From Pyxidicoccus caerfyrddinensis (GTDB lineage: Bacteria > Myxococcota > Myxococcia > Myxococcales > Myxococcaceae), in contig NZ_JAAIYA010000013.1 in NCBI RefSeq assembly GCF_010894405.1, forward strand, positions 248,001-312,000: DNA of 64,000 nt, written 5' to 3'. Positions 50,802 to 58,988 of this stretch are shown in pieces (the first letter of the stretch is position 1; every line of letters starts with the position of its first letter). Under the pieces are notes generated by a model that saw nothing but the letters and a program-made list of their open reading frames with translations, did no database searches and was not told where the DNA came from. Position numbers and translations under genes: made by a program.

Positions 50802-51809
50802 TCATGCCGCTGGTGTCGGGTCCTCGCGAGCAGGTGTCGCGAGCGTGCGAGCCCGCCAGCGCCACACCAGTGCCAGCGTCACGGCCCCCATGACGACGGC
50901 GCCGAGGAGGCCCTCTCCATTGAAGACCCAGACGCTGCCGCTGAAGAGGCCGGGCCGCCCCGAGTACACGCTCCCCAGCACCGTCGGGTTCACGAGATTC
51001 CAGGCCAGGTGAAGGACGGCGCACGGCCACACCGAGCGCGTCCACAGGTACACCGCCTGGAAGAGCGCCGCCGCGGCGGCGATGGCCAGCAGGAAGGTCA
51101 CGTTCTGCGCCAGGTGCCCGCGCTGCGTGCTGGAGAAGATGATGGGCAGGTGGAAGGCCGGCCACACCACCGAGAGAATCCCGAGCGCCACGAGCGGCCG
51201 GTCCTCCCAGCGACGCACGAGGTAGCCGCGCCAGCCGACCTCCTCGCCCAATTCTCCCGGCAGGCCGAACGGCACGAAGAGCGCCGCGAGCAGGCCCGCC
51301 ACGCCCCACTTCAACCCCGAGACGGGGGCCGGGAGCGCCGCGCCCGCCCTGCGCACCCAGTTGAAGCGCACCGCGAGCGCCACCAGCAGCCATGGCGCCG
51401 ACACCCACAGCAGGATGGCCAGCATCACGCCCAGCGCGCCGGGCCCGGTGTGCTGTCCGAGCCCGTCCATGCCGCGCTGCACGGCCTCCGGCGTGTAGTG
51501 GATGAAGTCCGCACCGAGGAGTGGCCGCAGCGCGTACGCGAAGGCCACCAGCACCCCCGCGTAGAGGAGTGGAAGGCCCATCGCCACGCCCCAGTGGATG
51601 GGCCGGGTGAATGCGAAGCCGGCCGCGGCGGGCGTCTCACGCCGGAAGAGCCACGCGCAGGCGAGCCCGACCACCCCGGGCACGCACATCAGCACGCGCA
51701 GCAAGAGGTAGCGGCTCTCGTCCTGGAGCCAGAGCGCTCCGATCCCCCAGGACACCAGCAACGTGACACAGACGAAGACCGCTGATTCCTGAAGGCGGGA
51801 GAGGCGCAT
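50802..51809 (-). CDS. CPBP-family (CAAX protease/Rce1-like) intramembrane metalloprotease
   Basis: 335 aa, about eight membrane helices. The diagnostic motif EEVGWRGYL (EExxxR) follows FGLPGELG, and two later His (PAFHLPIIF and AVLHLAWNLVNP) complete the metal site of the Abi/CPBP family. These proteases are linked to bacteriocin self-immunity, prenyl-protein processing or stress signalling; nothing here shows which. No bacteriocin gene is visible nearby. Confidence 0.87.
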   Translation of the reverse strand: MRLSRLQESAVFVCVTLLVSWGIGALWLQDESRYLLLRVLMCVPGVVGLACAWLFRRETPAAAGFAFTRPIHWGVAMGLPLLYAGVLVAFAYALRPLLGADFIHYTPEAVQRGMDGLGQHTGPGALGVMLAILLWVSAPWLLVALAVRFNWVRRAGAALPAPVSGLKWGVAGLLAALFVPFGLPGELGEEVGWRGYLVRRWEDRPLVALGILSVVWPAFHLPIIFSSTQRGHLAQNVTFLLAIAAAAALFQAVYLWTRSVWPCAVLHLAWNLVNPTVLGSVYSGRPGLFSGSVWVFNGEGLLGAVVMGAVTLALVWRWRARTLATPAREDPTPAA

Positions 51810-51969
51810 GCCGACCCTACGTCCTTCCGCGCGCGTCCATTTCCACCGGCAGGGCGAAAGACGGCGCTCTAGATGTTTAACATGTATTTCAAGAAAGAGC
51901 GGCTCCGGCCGTCTCTGTTTGTCCTATGCTCGTGGAGCGCGCCGCGCCGCCTCCTTCCAGGACAAGCCC

Positions 51970-53496
51970 ATGCTGGTTTCCCCTCCACCCCCGACAGCCA
52001 GTCCCTCCCTTTCACGCGCACTCTTCCTGGCGCTGCTCGTGCTCACCGTCGGCGTGTCGGCCTGCCTCGCGCAGGAGGATGTGGCCGAGAGTTCGGAGGA
52101 GCGGCACCGGGAGATGTCCGTCGACGACGAGGAGGAGCCCGAGGTCTGCGAGGAGTGTGACGGGGGCGCTGACGCCGGGGATGCGGGTGACGCCGGAGAC
52201 GCGGGCTGCGAGCCGCCTGAGAAGGAGTTCACCGAGACCGCCACCTGTGGAGATGACGCGGGAGTGGATGCGGGGACCGACGCAGGCACGGATGCGGGCG
52301 CCGACGCAGGCACGGATGCGGGCGCCGACGCAGGCGCGGACGGTGGTGGTGGCGGCGGTGGCGACGCAGGCGCGGATGCGGGCTCAGACGCAGGCGCGGA
52401 CGCGGGCTCCGACGCAGGTACGGGCGGTGGGCAGGACGCGGGGACGGGACAGGTCGCGGATGCGGGCTCCGACGGTGGCTCGGATGCGGGCTCCGCCCGG
52501 GCCGAGGAGTCGTCGGTGCAGGCCTCCTTCGCGCCCGCGGCCACTCCCGCGCCAACGCCCGTGCTCAACCCCACGCCGACCACGGCGGGTGACCGGACGA
52601 ATGCCGCGGAGACGGCGCGGATGCGCTCGCGCTGTGGCATGTGCGAGCTCCGGCCCAGGACGGCCATCGACCCGAACAAGGTGCCCTACATCTCCGTGCA
52701 TGGCATCAATGCCGGCCCTGATGTGATGAACCCGGCCATCAACAACATGCCGTCCAACGCGCAGGTCTACGACTTCTTCTACCCGGACAATCAGCACCCC
52801 ATGGAGACGGCGGACTGCCTGCGCAACGCCATCGCGCAGGTATTGGGGGAGCACTCGGGGACGACCGTGCAGGTGGTGGCGCATTCGCTCGGCGCGGTCA
52901 TCGCGACCGGCGCGGACCACTCGCTCGCGGACGACGAATGGATGCCGACGGAGGTTCCGACGAACTGCGGGGTGAACAAGAAGGTGCGCGGGCGTCATCG
53001 CAAGGGCTTCGTGCTCGAGCCGGCGCCGGGCCCCGGTGAACTCGACCTCCGCCTGACCCTGATCGACCCCATCTTCCAGGGGTTCGGGGATGCTCCGCTG
53101 TTCATCTCCGACTGCCTGCCGGGACGGGGAGACCTCACCTCGGGCAGCGCGCTCATGCAGACGCTGAACAACCGGCGCACCGTCTCCAGGCAACGCAGGG
53201 TGTTCTATGCCGCCCAATCGAGCGACTCCACCGCCCGAGACCTCACCGAGTTCGACGCCGATGACCTCGAGCTGATCTGCAAGGCGCTCCGAGGTGAGAC
53301 CGTGCGCACCCGGAAGTTCGGCCTCATCAACGCGTGGAACGCCGTCAAGAACCAGCCGGTCGGTCCAGGGGGGAAGCCGCTCAAGGACGCCCTGGGCTGC
53401 AACTGCTCCGCGGCGCGCATCAAGGAGCTCGCGAAGCAGGCCGCACCCCAGCTGCCGGGCGACCACAACACCGTCATCCCCAACGTCCCCTTCTAG
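51970..53496 (+). CDS. lipase-like lipoprotein with Asp-Ala-Gly repeat linker
   Basis: 508 aa. Signal with lipobox VGVSAC, then acidic residues and a low-complexity run of about 100 residues made of DAGxDAG repeats (about 60-165). The folded part (about 230-508) has PYISVHGINAGPD, VVAHSLGAVIATGAD (nucleophile elbow xHSxG) and DLRLTLIDPIFQGFG, so it looks like an alpha/beta-hydrolase of the lipase class, anchored to a membrane by lipid. Several Cys residues suggest disulphides. It ends at a hairpin (53512-53545). Confidence 0.78.
   Translation: MLVSPPPPTASPSLSRALFLALLVLTVGVSACLAQEDVAESSEERHREMSVDDEEEPEVCEECDGGADAGDAGDAGDAGCEPPEKEFTETATCGDDAGVDAGTDAGTDAGADAGTDAGADAGADGGGGGGGDAGADAGSDAGADAGSDAGTGGGQDAGTGQVADAGSDGGSDAGSARAEESSVQASFAPAATPAPTPVLNPTPTTAGDRTNAAETARMRSRCGMCELRPRTAIDPNKVPYISVHGINAGPDVMNPAINNMPSNAQVYDFFYPDNQHPMETADCLRNAIAQVLGEHSGTTVQVVAHSLGAVIATGADHSLADDEWMPTEVPTNCGVNKKVRGRHRKGFVLEPAPGPGELDLRLTLIDPIFQGFGDAPLFISDCLPGRGDLTSGSALMQTLNNRRTVSRQRRVFYAAQSSDSTARDLTEFDADDLELICKALRGETVRTRKFGLINAWNAVKNQPVGPGGKPLKDALGCNCSAARIKELAKQAAPQLPGDHNTVIPNVPF
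52145..52500 (+). repeat. DNA encoding the DAG-repeat linker of the lipase-like lipoprotein
   Basis: Tandem copies of GACGCAGGCxCGGATGCGGGC and shorter variants of six and nine bases, all in frame, encode Asp-Ala-Gly/Thr repeats. Expect length variation between strains. Confidence 0.8.
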
Positions 53497-53511
53497 GGGG
53501 ACGGATGCAGT

Positions 53512-53545
53512 GCCGCCAGGTGCGGGACGTCCGCACCCTGGCGGC
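53512..53545. terminator. hairpin after the lipase-like lipoprotein gene
   Basis: The stem GCCGCCAGG-TGCGG pairs with CCGCA-CCTGGCGGC (14 bp with one bulged C), loop GACGT, 16 bp after the stop and between convergent genes. There is no T-run. Confidence 0.55.
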
Positions 53546-53571
53546 TCGCTGCGTGTGAGCAGAAGAGGCCG

Positions 53572-54504
53572 CTACCGGGGGCCCACGAGATACCAGCAGT
53601 CGTACACGGCCGGTGGGGGCGTGGACTGTGAGAACCAGGCCGGGCAGCCGGGACTCATCGAGCCGAGGGTGGTGGCGCTCGCCAGGCTGGTGCCAGCCAT
53701 CCTCCAGAGCACCACCTGCCCCGTGCTGGGGTTGTGCCAGACGATGTCCCGGCGGCCATCCGCCGTGTAGTCCGCGGTGGCGCCGACATAGAAGGCCAGC
53801 GACATGACCGGCAGGGTGGCGGTGCCGAGCACGGCGGTGTTGTTCATCAGCACGATTTCATTCTGACCCGTGCTCTTGTTCCTCCAGAGGAGGTCCGTCC
53901 TGCCGTCCCCGTCCATGTCCGCCGCGCCCACGATGTGCCAGGGCAGCGCGCGGGAGGAGATGGGGGAGTTGCCCAGGGAGGTGGTCCCGTTCAGGTAGCG
54001 GTAGAAGTGCTGCCCCGTGACGCGGTTGTGCACCACGAGGTCTGTCTTCCCGTCCAGGTTGAAGTCACCGGACGCGGCGATGTACCAGCTCGCCGACGGG
54101 AGCACGGGCGAGATGGAGGCCATGCCGAGGACGGAGAAGGTGCTGTTGAGGAACCGCACGCTCTCCCCGGTCGCCGCGGCATGGTAGACGAGGTCGGGGT
54201 CCGCGGTGGGGCCGCCGAAATCGGAGGCGGCCTGCACCGTCAGCGAGGGCGAGATGGCGGGCAACGTGGCCGTGCCGCTCAGCACCGGGCCGCTCATGAG
54301 CCAGGCGCCCATGTTGCCCGTGGACTGGTCCCTCCACACCAGGTCCGAGGACGCGTCGCCATTGAAGCTGACGATGTTTCCCCGGATGGCTTGCGAGGAC
54401 TCGCCCAGGGAGGCCTCCCCGCCAGTCGCTTCGCTCTCGGCGCCACCACACCCGGCCTGCCCCAGCAGCCCGGTGATACACACCGCCAGCATTCGGCTCT
54501 TCAT
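53572..54504 (-). CDS. FG-GAP/VCBS-repeat lipoprotein
   Basis: 310 aa. Lipobox LLGQAGCGG. Then repeated blocks of the FG-GAP/VCBS type: GDFNLDGKTDLVVHNRVTGQ, ADMDGDGRTDLLWRNKSTGQ, ADYTADGRRDIVWHNPSTGQ and an N-terminal NGDASSDLVWRDQSTGN. This builds a seven-bladed beta-propeller with Ca-binding DxDxDG-like loops. It is surface-exposed or periplasmic; such proteins in myxobacteria bind ligands or act as adhesins. A long inverted repeat lies just upstream (54513-54549). Confidence 0.82.
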   Translation of the reverse strand: MKSRMLAVCITGLLGQAGCGGAESEATGGEASLGESSQAIRGNIVSFNGDASSDLVWRDQSTGNMGAWLMSGPVLSGTATLPAISPSLTVQAASDFGGPTADPDLVYHAAATGESVRFLNSTFSVLGMASISPVLPSASWYIAASGDFNLDGKTDLVVHNRVTGQHFYRYLNGTTSLGNSPISSRALPWHIVGAADMDGDGRTDLLWRNKSTGQNEIVLMNNTAVLGTATLPVMSLAFYVGATADYTADGRRDIVWHNPSTGQVVLWRMAGTSLASATTLGSMSPGCPAWFSQSTPPPAVYDCWYLVGPR

Positions 54505-54512
54505 GGTCCACC

Positions 54513-54549
54513 CTTCGAGTGACACCGCTTTTTACGGTTTCACTCGAAG
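54513..54549. promoter_or_regulatory. inverted repeat upstream of the FG-GAP lipoprotein gene
   Basis: Arms CTTCGAGTGA (54513-54522) and TCACTCGAAG (54540-54549) are exact 10-bp inverted repeats. An inner ACCG/CGGT pair and an A-rich core lie inside the 17-bp spacer. It ends 9 bp upstream of the start, so it overlaps the leader or promoter. Operator or leader hairpin. Confidence 0.6.
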
Positions 54550-54619
54550 TGTATGTTTCTCGCGATTTCGAGGACAAGGGGCGCGCGGGGCGGGCGCGGC
54601 CCCTTGGTGAGACGCCGCC

Positions 54620-56128
54620 CTACGGTCCGCGGAGGACGGTCAGCCCCTGGTCGGTGAGGACGAGCAGCATGCTCGGCGTCACGGTGGGCTCGTAGACGAA
54701 CTGCAGGACGCGTTGACCGGACACCTGACGCACCTGGGTCAGCGTGGTGCCGTCCGCTTCCAGCCGCCAGAGGCCCGCGCCATTCGTGCCGATGTAGAGC
54801 GCGCCATCGTCCGTTGCCTTGAGGGCCTGGATGCGATTCGTCGGCAGCCCTTCGAGCTTCGACCAGTTCCCCGCCGAGCGTGACTTCGGCGTCATCGCCC
54901 AGACGCCGTACTCCGCGCTCCCCAGGTAGTAGCGGCCCGAAGGGGTCTGCTCGAAGGCGCGCCAGTAGTCATCGGAGGCCTGGCCGTTGATCTTCTCGTT
55001 GAAGCTCTTGAAGGTCCACGGCGTGGGCCCGCCCCAGGTGTTCTCGCGGTCCCAGTCCTCGAGATTCCCGCTGGGCACGAGCACTCCGAGCATCTGCTCG
55101 TTCGCGACGAGGACGTCTCCGTTCGGTGCGATGCCCAGCCCGTACATATACGGGCATTGCAGCGAGCCCCACTCCGAGCCGTCCTCGAAGAGATACCAGC
55201 CCGGGTGACGGTGGCTGTTGTAGGTGAGCCCCTGGATGCGCGTCACGCCGTGGTTCGTCGTGATGTAGAGGTCGCCGCGATGGCTGCCGCGCGTCACGCG
55301 AGCGCAGTTGAGGACGGAGCGGTCCTCCTCGTAGTGGAAGTCGTTCGTGTTGTGGATGCCGATCTGCTTGTCCTTGTTCGACGACTTGACGGTGCGCCAG
55401 ATGTGCTCCTCAAGCGCGACGCTCCCATCCGGCTGGAGGCGGACCGCGTCGAGGTCTCCCTTCTGGTACTCGGCGTAGCGCTCGGGCGTGTAGTACGCCT
55501 CGCCCGGTCCGGGGATGTACGTGCGCTGCTCGATACCCGGCGCGCGCTTCATCTCGTTGGCGCGATACCCCACATACGCGCGCCCGGCCTCGCCGCCGCA
55601 GATGACGGTCGAGTCGATGGCAAGCGAGTCCCCGCCAAACGGCTGGCGTGCCTGACCGATGCCCGTGGTCCACGTCGGAGCGGTATCGCCCGGGCGCAGC
55701 ACGCCGATGCGGCGGCCGTCGAGGAGCCAGAGGTTCAGCCCTTCATCGAGTCCAACGCTCTGCGGTCTGCCGGCGCCGAACGCGCGCGAGTAGTCGAGTG
55801 CCGCGTCCACCGGCCACGGCCCCGCGGCCGGCGGCGTGCCGGCGTCGGGCGTCGTCCCCGCGTCCGTCGGCTCGCCGGCATCGGGTGTCGTCCCCGCGTC
55901 GGGCGGCTCGCCGGCATCGGGCGTCGTTCCTCCATCTTCGTCAGTCGGGAGCGTCCCGGCATCCGAGGAGGCATCCGGAGGGGCAGGCGAGGGAACTTCG
56001 TTTCCATCTGGCGGACCCGGCCTCTGCTCCTCCTGCGGGTCGACTGTCTGGGGGTCGTCAGCGCAACCCACCGAGAATAGAGAGATGACCGCGAGTCCTG
56101 CTGCCACCGCACCTGCGCGAATGCCCAT
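54620..56128 (-). CDS. beta-propeller-like lipoprotein with DAG-type linker
   Basis: 502 aa from the ATG at 56128 (GGAGGAACGG upstream). Lipobox FSVGC, then a Pro/Asp-Ala-Gly linker (PDAGEPPDAGTTPDAG repeats, about 50-100). The rest has repeated blade-like patterns (GLDEGLNLWLLDGRRIGVL, GDLYITTNHGVTRIQG, APNGDVLVANEQMLGVLVP, DDGALYIGTNGAGLWRL), probably a propeller like the two-component-regulator propeller domain. No catalytic motif. It is a membrane-attached envelope protein of unknown role. It shares its linker style with the 51970 lipoprotein. Confidence 0.78.
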   Translation of the reverse strand: MGIRAGAVAAGLAVISLFSVGCADDPQTVDPQEEQRPGPPDGNEVPSPAPPDASSDAGTLPTDEDGGTTPDAGEPPDAGTTPDAGEPTDAGTTPDAGTPPAAGPWPVDAALDYSRAFGAGRPQSVGLDEGLNLWLLDGRRIGVLRPGDTAPTWTTGIGQARQPFGGDSLAIDSTVICGGEAGRAYVGYRANEMKRAPGIEQRTYIPGPGEAYYTPERYAEYQKGDLDAVRLQPDGSVALEEHIWRTVKSSNKDKQIGIHNTNDFHYEEDRSVLNCARVTRGSHRGDLYITTNHGVTRIQGLTYNSHRHPGWYLFEDGSEWGSLQCPYMYGLGIAPNGDVLVANEQMLGVLVPSGNLEDWDRENTWGGPTPWTFKSFNEKINGQASDDYWRAFEQTPSGRYYLGSAEYGVWAMTPKSRSAGNWSKLEGLPTNRIQALKATDDGALYIGTNGAGLWRLEADGTTLTQVRQVSGQRVLQFVYEPTVTPSMLLVLTDQGLTVLRGP

Positions 56129-56278
56129 CCGTTCCTCCATTGATGGAGGCTCCATCGCAAGAGCCGGGCCGACGGCTCCCTCCGCTGGGGAGCGGGCGCG
56201 GAAGGGCAGGGTGTTCTCCCGGCGATACTTTGGGGTAGGACGCGTGACGACGGTCAGCACGATCCGGTGGGCACCCGC

Positions 56279-56674
56279 ATGGAGACGAAGTCAGCGACGG
56301 AAGCAGGCAGGGGCCCCGCGGCCATCCATCGCGGTGACATCTTCTGGGTGGTCCCCGAGGAAGAGCGGGGGTCGGTTCCCGCCATTCCCCATCCGTACGT
56401 GGTGATTCAGGACGACGTCTTCAATCGCTCGCGCATCCATACGGTGGTGGTCTGCGCATTGACGTCGAACCTGAAGCGGGCGGGCGAACCCGGCAATGTG
56501 CTGCTCGAAGTGGGGGAGGGGAATCTGCCCCGGCAGAGCGTCCTGGTCGTGTCGCAGGTGTCCTCCGTGGAGAAGGCGCAGCTCGGTGAGTACATCGGGA
56601 CGCTCTCCGGCGAACGGGTAGAGCAGGTCCTGGCCGGCATGCGTTTCCAGCAGGCGTCCTTCTTCAACCGCTGA
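56279..56674 (+). CDS. PemK/MazF-family protein (solo toxin-like)
   Basis: 131 aa from METKS (an ATG four codons earlier is also in frame). Core motifs of the PemK/MazF fold are visible: IHRGDIFWVVPEE, HPYVVIQDDVFNRSRIHTVVVCALTSNL, GNVLLEVGEGNLPRQSVLVVSQVSSVEKAQLGEYIG. Such proteins are sequence-specific RNases and usually have an antitoxin gene directly upstream. The upstream gene here is a divergent lipoprotein and the next gene downstream is a 2OG oxygenase, so no antitoxin is visible. Confidence 0.82.
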   Translation: METKSATEAGRGPAAIHRGDIFWVVPEEERGSVPAIPHPYVVIQDDVFNRSRIHTVVVCALTSNLKRAGEPGNVLLEVGEGNLPRQSVLVVSQVSSVEKAQLGEYIGTLSGERVEQVLAGMRFQQASFFNR

Positions 56675-56699
56675 CCCCTCACTGCGAGACCTGGCGCCC

Positions 56700-57500
56700 A
56701 TGGCATCATCGAAAGACAGCAACTCGAGCGGAAGAGGCCCGGTGAGCGTCGCAACCATCGAAGAAGGCCCGTTGCTGGGTCCGAGCTTCTTCCTCAGCGG
56801 TACGGCGCTCCGCGCGCTCGCGTTGGCCCATCGTGACGCCTACAGCGCCGCACGGCCCTATCCCCACGTCGTCATCGACGGCTTCCTGGGTGAGCGACTG
56901 GCGTCTGGACTGGCCGGAGTCTTTCCGGGCGCATCCGAGGCCAGCTGGAAGCGACGCGATCACCAGGAACAGGCGGCGCGCCTGGGACAGCTTCAGCGCA
57001 AGGCGTTCGAAGGTGTGCACGGCGCGCTCCGGCACCTGCTCTCGGAGTTCTCCAGCATGTCGTTCATCGACTTCCTGGACACGCTCACGGGCGTTCATGG
57101 GCTCATTCCGGATCCGCACTTCCGGGGCGCCGGGCTGCACCTCACGCTGCGTGGGGGCCATCTGGCGCTTCACGCGGACTTCAACCGAGACCGCTTCCGT
57201 GCGCTCTCGCGGCGGCTCACCGTCCTCTACTACCTGAACCCCGACTGGGACCCTGCCTGGGGCGGCGACCTCGAGCTGTGGAATGCCGACCTCTCCCGGT
57301 GCGAGGCCCGAATCGCTCCGGTGCTCGATCGGCTGGTCGTGATGGCTCATGGCGACGACCACTGGCATGGCCACCCCGCCGCTCTGGAGTGTCCCGAGGG
57401 GCGGGGTCGAGCCGCGGTCGCAGCCTATTTCTATACGGCAGAGGCGTCCCCGGATGCGCCGGAGGCCCACAGCGCCATCTGGGTCCCCCCGCGTTCCTAG
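56700..57500 (+). CDS. 2-oxoglutarate/Fe(II) oxygenase (prolyl-hydroxylase-like)
   Basis: 266 aa. The iron triad is His158 and Asp160 in LALHADFNRD, plus a distal His in HWHGHP (221-225) and an Arg near 235 (GRGRAAV). ALSRRLTVLYYLNPDWDPAWGGDLELW is typical of the prolyl-4-hydroxylase/2OG-FeII_Oxy_3 family. Cytoplasmic; substrate unknown, a protein or small molecule. It begins 25 bp after the PemK/MazF-like gene and may be transcribed with it, but no functional link is established. Confidence 0.85.
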   Translation: MASSKDSNSSGRGPVSVATIEEGPLLGPSFFLSGTALRALALAHRDAYSAARPYPHVVIDGFLGERLASGLAGVFPGASEASWKRRDHQEQAARLGQLQRKAFEGVHGALRHLLSEFSSMSFIDFLDTLTGVHGLIPDPHFRGAGLHLTLRGGHLALHADFNRDRFRALSRRLTVLYYLNPDWDPAWGGDLELWNADLSRCEARIAPVLDRLVVMAHGDDHWHGHPAALECPEGRGRAAVAAYFYTAEASPDAPEAHSAIWVPPRS

Positions 57501-57524
57501 CTTCCGCCAGGCTCAGCGGGACGC

Positions 57525-57992
57525 CTACAGCACTTCCTCGAGGGCGCTCTTCCAGCTGTAGCCGCCGGCCTGCTTGCCGACGATGGTGCTCTTGTCCGGA
57601 TCGATGTGGATGAGCAGCACGCCCGCGTCCAGCGAGACGCGGGTTCCCTCCGTCGACAGGCGGCACACCGTCTTGGTGAGTGTCTCCTTCACCGCCGCCT
57701 TGCCGTCGGTGGTGCGGCAGACCTCGACCAGGGTGCCCACGGCGGCCTGGCATGCGCTCTGGGTCCGGTCCTTCAGCGGGTCGAAGGCGGGGTAGCTCGC
57801 CTTGTCGTAGCTGCTCTTCAAGGCCGTCCCGCAGGCCTTGTTGACCGCGTCCTCCTTCGCCTTCAGGTCCTTCTCGTAGGCCGCCCAGCCGTTCTTCTGC
57901 GCCACGGTGAGCCGTGCTGACTTCGGCGAGGAGTCGTCGGCGACGGCAAGCGAGGCGAACAGGCAGAGACAGAGGGACAGAATCCGGAACAT
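57525..57992 (-). CDS. small exported protein with four Cys, unknown
   Basis: 155 aa with signal peptide MFRILSLCLCLFASLAVAD. The mature part is Lys-rich and mostly helical (LTVAQKNGWAAYEKDLKAKEDAVNKACGTALKSSYDKASY), with Cys in NKACGTA, TQSACQAA, EVCRTT and KTVCRLS, perhaps two disulphides. No recognised family. It is divergent from the trypsin-like gene. Confidence 0.7.
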   Translation of the reverse strand: MFRILSLCLCLFASLAVADDSSPKSARLTVAQKNGWAAYEKDLKAKEDAVNKACGTALKSSYDKASYPAFDPLKDRTQSACQAAVGTLVEVCRTTDGKAAVKETLTKTVCRLSTEGTRVSLDAGVLLIHIDPDKSTIVGKQAGGYSWKSALEEVL

Positions 57993-58164
57993 GGAGACTC
58001 CTGGCGGAAGGGGACGGCGGGAATACGGTCCGCCGTTCATCCAGGAGACGCGCCCTCCGGAGTTCTTTTGCATTCCCCCTTCCGGGTTTCCCATCACAAG
58101 GGCTCGCGTCCACCGTCAGGAGGGGGTGGGGGCGCGTTCAGATCCCCCGGCAAGGATCTCCGCC

Positions 58165-58869
58165 ATGGCTCCCGTTCTCGCTTCCAGGCAGTACCCATTC
58201 CCCGTCGTGGGCGTTCTGGAGATCTTCTTCGAGGAAGGGGGAGCGCTGAGGAAGTGGATCGGTAGCGGTTACCTCTTGAAGACGGCCACGTATCCGCACC
58301 GAAGGGACATCGTGCTGACCGCCGCGCACAACCTCGTCTTCCTGCGGAAGCAGAACCTGCGGGAAGTGCACTTCACCCTCTACGGAGACCGCAACGTCTA
58401 CTCCATCGCGTCGCGCGAGAATGGCACCCTCCGGTACGCGATTCCCCAGGGCTATGACGAGCGCCCGAACAGCCCGGCGTTCGACTTCGCGGTAATGATC
58501 CTCCAGGAAGGCGCGGGAGGTTCGAATGCCCCGCTGACGCTGACCCACGTCGACGACACGCTCCGGGTGGCCGCGACCATCGCCGGAGGCGTGAGCGCCA
58601 GGGTAGGGGAGGGCAACCGCAAGGTGTACTGCAGCACCGTGACGGCCGAGAAGCAGAGGACCACGCCCCTGCACTGCCCGGTGGACGCGACCGCACCCGG
58701 GATGAGCGGCGGTCCCGTGCTCGTTCAGGAGGGCTCCGCGTGGACTTCCATCGGCGTCGTCACCGGGACGGGGGACGTGGACGACACTCCTCGGGGAATC
58801 GCCGCACCAATTTTTGAGGAAACGGCGAGAATCATCGACGCGCTGATCCAGACCGCACTCGCCGGGTGA
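58165..58869 (+). CDS. trypsin-like serine protease
   Basis: 234 aa from the ATG at 58165, which has AAGGA eight bases upstream. The S1 triad is visible: His55 in VLTAAHN, Asp107 in PAFDFAVMIL and Ser181 in APGMSGGPVL. No signal peptide is apparent, so it is cytoplasmic or exported by another route. It is small for the family, with little beyond the two-barrel core. It ends 119 bp before the geosmin synthase start. Confidence 0.85.
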   Translation: MAPVLASRQYPFPVVGVLEIFFEEGGALRKWIGSGYLLKTATYPHRRDIVLTAAHNLVFLRKQNLREVHFTLYGDRNVYSIASRENGTLRYAIPQGYDERPNSPAFDFAVMILQEGAGGSNAPLTLTHVDDTLRVAATIAGGVSARVGEGNRKVYCSTVTAEKQRTTPLHCPVDATAPGMSGGPVLVQEGSAWTSIGVVTGTGDVDDTPRGIAAPIFEETARIIDALIQTALAG

Positions 58870-58988
58870 CTGACGCCTGATGCCCTTATCGGCTGGATTA
58901 CGCAGCTTTCCCCAGCGCCTCCCATCAGTCATGGATTTGGTAACTGAATGACAGTACAGGCGGGCCCTGGATTCGACGAGGGGCACGC

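Noticed and set aside
52145..52500. CRISPR-like repeat array
   Set aside because: The repeats are in-frame Asp-Ala-Gly codons with no unique spacers of constant length.
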